The notes under the pieces: model-generated
Databases searched by the model: none
What the model was told of the DNA's origin: nothing
What the model saw: only the letters and a program-made list of their open reading frames with translations
Translations under genes and position numbers: made by a program
DNA from: CAZQVN01 sp964596775
Lineage (GTDB): Bacteria; Eisenbacteria; RBG-16-71-46; JABDJR01; JAWXBZ01
Direction of reading: 5' to 3'
Length of the DNA stretch: 14,660 nt
Assembly (NCBI GenBank): GCA_964596775.1
Contig: CAZQVN010000075.1
Location: forward strand, 1-14,660
Shown: in pieces, positions 12,358-14,660 of the stretch
How positions within the stretch are numbered: the first letter of the stretch is position 1
Layout of the letters: every line of letters starts with the position of its first letter

Positions 12358-14148
12358 ATGACCAGCGACAGAGTTCACACGTTCCACATCCCCGTGCTGG
12401 GCACGGGGTTCACGATCGACACGCCGCTGCGGGTGGCCCGTTTCGGAATCTCCTCGGTGATGTCGCTGGTCGACGACGTCCTGATCGAGCAGGTGCGGCG
12501 CCATCACTGCGGGCAGTCCGGCGAGCCGTATGAGCCGATCCGCGATCAAGATGAGGATGCACGGGCGCGCCGTATCACGGCATGGCTGAACCTGGTGCAT
12601 CGGCTCGTGCGGCGCCAGATGGACACGCTGGTCGAGCAACCGTTCGATCCGGACACCGAGGTCACCCGCTGGTTCGAGATGTTGCCGGACTCCGACCTGC
12701 GCCGAGCCTACGTCCGGATGACGGCCACCTCCGACGCCGGGGAGAGGTCGCTGCGGCAGGAAGCGCTGCGGGCATGGCTGCGGCCTGGCTCCATCGACGT
12801 CAACATCATGACGAAGCTGGACGGGGCCGCCTGGCGCGGAGGGCAGGAGTTGCCCCCGGAGTTCAACGCGGCCATGTCCGCCCTGCGGGGGTTTGCCCGG
12901 AGCGACCTGCAGTCGTCGATCGTGTTCTCGGCGGGGATGAACCCGCGTCTGTATACCTATGCGGCGCAGTTCGCGGACTTCTTCCCCGGCTCCGGCGGCG
13001 AGTCCGTCAAGACGATCGTCGTCAAGGTGAGCGACTTCCGGTCGGCGCTGACCCAGGGCCGGTTCCTGGCGAAACGGGGACTCTGGGTTTCCGAGTTCCG
13101 GATCGAGTCGGGGTTGAACTGCGGCGGGCACGCGTTCGCCACGCCGGGCCTGCTCATGGGACCGATCCTCGAGCAGTTCCGCGAAAGGCGGGGAGACCTG
13201 GTCCGGGAGCTGCACGAGATATACGTGAAAGCCCTCGCCGCCCGAGGCATTCCTCCGCCCGTATCGCCGCGGGCGCTGCGGGTCACCGCCCAGGGGGGGA
13301 TCGGTACGGCGACGGAACACGAAATGCTCCTCCGGACGTACGAGCTGGATTCCGCCGGGTGGGGCACGCCGTTCCTGCTCGTGCCGGAAGCCACGAACGT
13401 CGACGACGCGCATCTCGAAAAACTGTGCGCGGCCGGGCCGGACGACGTTTTCCTGAGCCGGAGCTCGCCGCTGGGGGTCCCGTTCTGGAATCTGCGGAAC
13501 TCGGCCGGCGAAGCACACCGCCTCCGGAGGATCGATGCCGGGCGGCCGGGAAGCCCGTGCACGAAGGGGTTCCTGGCCGCGAACGTCGAGTTCACGGAGC
13601 GCCCGATCTGCACGGCATCCCGGGCCTTCCAGCAGAGGAAGCTCGAGGATCTCCTGGTCGCCGACATGGAGGAGTCCCGCCGGGCCGCGATGGTCGCCGG
13701 GGTCCTGGAGAAATCCTGCATCTGCCACGACCTCGGCGGCGGCGCCGCCATCCGGCTCGGCATTCATCCACGGGCCACTCCCGCCGTATGCTGCGGGCCG
13801 AACATCGTCCACTTCAACAAGGTGTCCACTCTGTCCGGCATGATCGACCACATCTACGGCCGCCGGCCGATGGCCATGGATCCCGGACGGCCGCACATGT
13901 TCGTCCGCGAACTCATGCTTTACGTGGAGCACTTCGTGAACGTCCTGAGCGCCGGGCTGGACGGTGGCGCCGTATCCGGCACGAGCCGGGACGAGTTCCG
14001 GTCGAACCTGCTCGACGGAATCGACTACTACCGGAAGCGTCCGGCGCTGTTCGGCAGCAGCGGTCTCCGGGCTATCGAGCAGCTGGACCGTCTGCGCGGG
14101 GCGGTGATGGAGGCAGGCGCCGTCACTCCCGGGGCTCTTTCGGGATAA
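12358..14148 (+). CDS. Uncharacterised protein, nitronate monooxygenase-like TIM barrel with conserved cysteines
   Basis: I do not know the function of this 596-residue cytosolic protein. It lacks a signal peptide or membrane span. The opening HIPVLGTGFTIDTPLRVARFGISSVMSLVDD and the later GLNCGGHAFATPGLLMGP (C255, H258), RVTAQGGIGTATEHEMLL (about 306-323) and GWGTPFLLVPEATNVDD resemble FMN-binding TIM-barrel proteins of the nitronate monooxygenase / FabK group. There, a substrate-side His and a glycine-rich phosphate loop bind FMN. A long C-terminal part adds cysteines at 401, 418, 454, 456, 478 and 479 (motifs SCICHD and CCGPN), which could hold an iron-sulfur cluster or zinc. The ATG at 12358 has only a weak GGAGA about 15 nt upstream, so the start is less certain. 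It is divergent from the inhibitor-protease operon and convergent with plsC, so it appears to stand alone. Confidence 0.8.
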   Translation: MTSDRVHTFHIPVLGTGFTIDTPLRVARFGISSVMSLVDDVLIEQVRRHHCGQSGEPYEPIRDQDEDARARRITAWLNLVHRLVRRQMDTLVEQPFDPDTEVTRWFEMLPDSDLRRAYVRMTATSDAGERSLRQEALRAWLRPGSIDVNIMTKLDGAAWRGGQELPPEFNAAMSALRGFARSDLQSSIVFSAGMNPRLYTYAAQFADFFPGSGGESVKTIVVKVSDFRSALTQGRFLAKRGLWVSEFRIESGLNCGGHAFATPGLLMGPILEQFRERRGDLVRELHEIYVKALAARGIPPPVSPRALRVTAQGGIGTATEHEMLLRTYELDSAGWGTPFLLVPEATNVDDAHLEKLCAAGPDDVFLSRSSPLGVPFWNLRNSAGEAHRLRRIDAGRPGSPCTKGFLAANVEFTERPICTASRAFQQRKLEDLLVADMEESRRAAMVAGVLEKSCICHDLGGGAAIRLGIHPRATPAVCCGPNIVHFNKVSTLSGMIDHIYGRRPMAMDPGRPHMFVRELMLYVEHFVNVLSAGLDGGAVSGTSRDEFRSNLLDGIDYYRKRPALFGSSGLRAIEQLDRLRGAVMEAGAVTPGALSG

Positions 14149-14187
14149 CCGCGTCTCCCTGACCCGTCACGCAGGAGTCGGGCGGCG

Positions 14188-14660
14188 TCACTCCGCCAGT
14201 TTACTCGCGAACAGCGCCCGGACGCGCTCGGTCAGCTCGTCGATGGAGAGATCCCGGAACGTGTCCGGCTGGATCGGATCCAGGACCGTGGCCCGGATTT
14301 TGTGACGTCCGCGGAGAACGAACCCCTTCTTCGGCAGCGCCTCAAACGTGCCGCGGACGAGGATCGGCACGATCGGACAGCCGGTGCGGAGCGCCAGGTC
14401 GAACGCGCCGGTCTTGAAACGCCCGAGCCGGCCGTCTGGCGACCTTGTGCCTTCTGGGAAGATCATCAGCGAATCGCCGGCGCGGAGTTTCTTCTCCGAC
14501 ACGGCCATCATCCGTGCGGCGCTCTCCCGGTTTCCGCGCCTGAGGCTCACGTAGCCGTTCAGCCGCATGTTCCAGCCCACGATCGGGATCCGGAAGTTCT
14601 CGATCTTCGACACCCACTTGTAGTGCCGGAACAGCCGGAACAGGACGAGGATGTCGACCA
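14188..14660 (-). CDS. plsC: 1-acyl-sn-glycerol-3-phosphate acyltransferase, C-terminal part
   Basis: This gene runs off the right edge of the window; 156 codons before TGA are visible. It encodes a PlsC-type acyltransferase that adds an acyl chain to lysophosphatidic acid to form phosphatidic acid at the inner membrane. The visible part begins VDILVLFRLFRHYKWVSK. The aspartate there is the D of the catalytic HxxxxD box; its histidine lies outside the window. FPEGTRSPDG is the phosphate-binding motif, followed by LGRFKTGAFDLALRTGCPIVPI, also standard for the family. A GTG at 14613 could be mistaken for a start, but homology continues upstream of it. The stop codon lies 39 nt from the stop of the convergent gene, with no clear terminator between them. 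Confidence 0.93.
   Translation of the reverse strand, partial: VDILVLFRLFRHYKWVSKIENFRIPIVGWNMRLNGYVSLRRGNRESAARMMAVSEKKLRAGDSLMIFPEGTRSPDGRLGRFKTGAFDLALRTGCPIVPILVRGTFEALPKKGFVLRGRHKIRATVLDPIQPDTFRDLSIDELTERVRALFASKLAE

Noticed and set aside
12304..13932. A 542-codon open frame on the - strand, opposite the TIM-barrel-like gene
   Set aside because: It is antisense to a frame with conserved-looking motifs. The composition is Arg/Pro/His-rich shadow sequence, with no ribosome binding site of note.

Overview
The window is GC-rich bacterial DNA with short intergenic gaps, mostly Shine-Dalgarno-led genes and several GTG starts. Two large secreted proteins end in a FlgD-like / type IX-like C-terminal module (PNP near its start, then an aspartate-glycine turn and a G-x-Y-[FY]-V strand). 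That tail, the split B12-dependent methylmalonyl-CoA mutase and the base composition suggest a GC-rich member of the FCB-type or related uncultivated bacteria (Eisenbacteria/Krumholzibacteria-like). This placement is an inference; no rRNA or other phylogenetic marker is present.

Region 1 (1-4456, + strand) is an acyl-CoA catabolism cluster. It holds the end of the catalytic chain of methylmalonyl-CoA mutase, its separate B12-binding subunit, a small exported protein of unknown function, both subunits of a 3-oxoacid (succinyl-CoA:acetoacetate-type) CoA-transferase, and an acyl-CoA dehydrogenase. Together these would feed propionyl/methylmalonyl-CoA, ketoacids and short or branched acyl-CoAs into central metabolism. 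A strong hairpin followed by six Ts closes the cluster.

Region 2 (4457-7702) has a 459-bp non-coding leader with an AT-rich island, then a 928-residue secreted protein. Its modules are a signal peptide, a Cys-rich N-terminus, a PI-PLC X-like catalytic domain with both histidines, a second Cys-rich insertion, a C-type-lectin-like domain, a PKD-like domain, a further Ig-like domain and a FlgD-like tail.

Region 3 (7703-8054) is a convergent intergenic stretch rich in palindromes, including a perfect 16-bp inverted repeat.

Region 4 (8055-12147, - strand) is a two-gene operon behind a recognisable promoter. A small exported, Cys-rich protein that resembles the M4-protease inhibitor emfourin is followed 51 nt later by an 1154-residue thermolysin-like (M4) metalloprotease. 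The protease carries its own propeptide, a C-terminal TolB/WD40-like propeller and a FlgD-like tail. If the emfourin resemblance holds, this is an exported protease-inhibitor pair with the inhibitor gene first; it is the most interesting system in the window.

Region 5 (12358-14660) holds a 596-residue protein of uncertain function, resembling FMN TIM-barrel (nitronate monooxygenase-like) proteins and carrying six conserved-looking cysteines. Converging on it is a plsC-type acyltransferase gene truncated by the window edge. I saw no tRNA, rRNA, CRISPR array, insertion sequence or phage gene.
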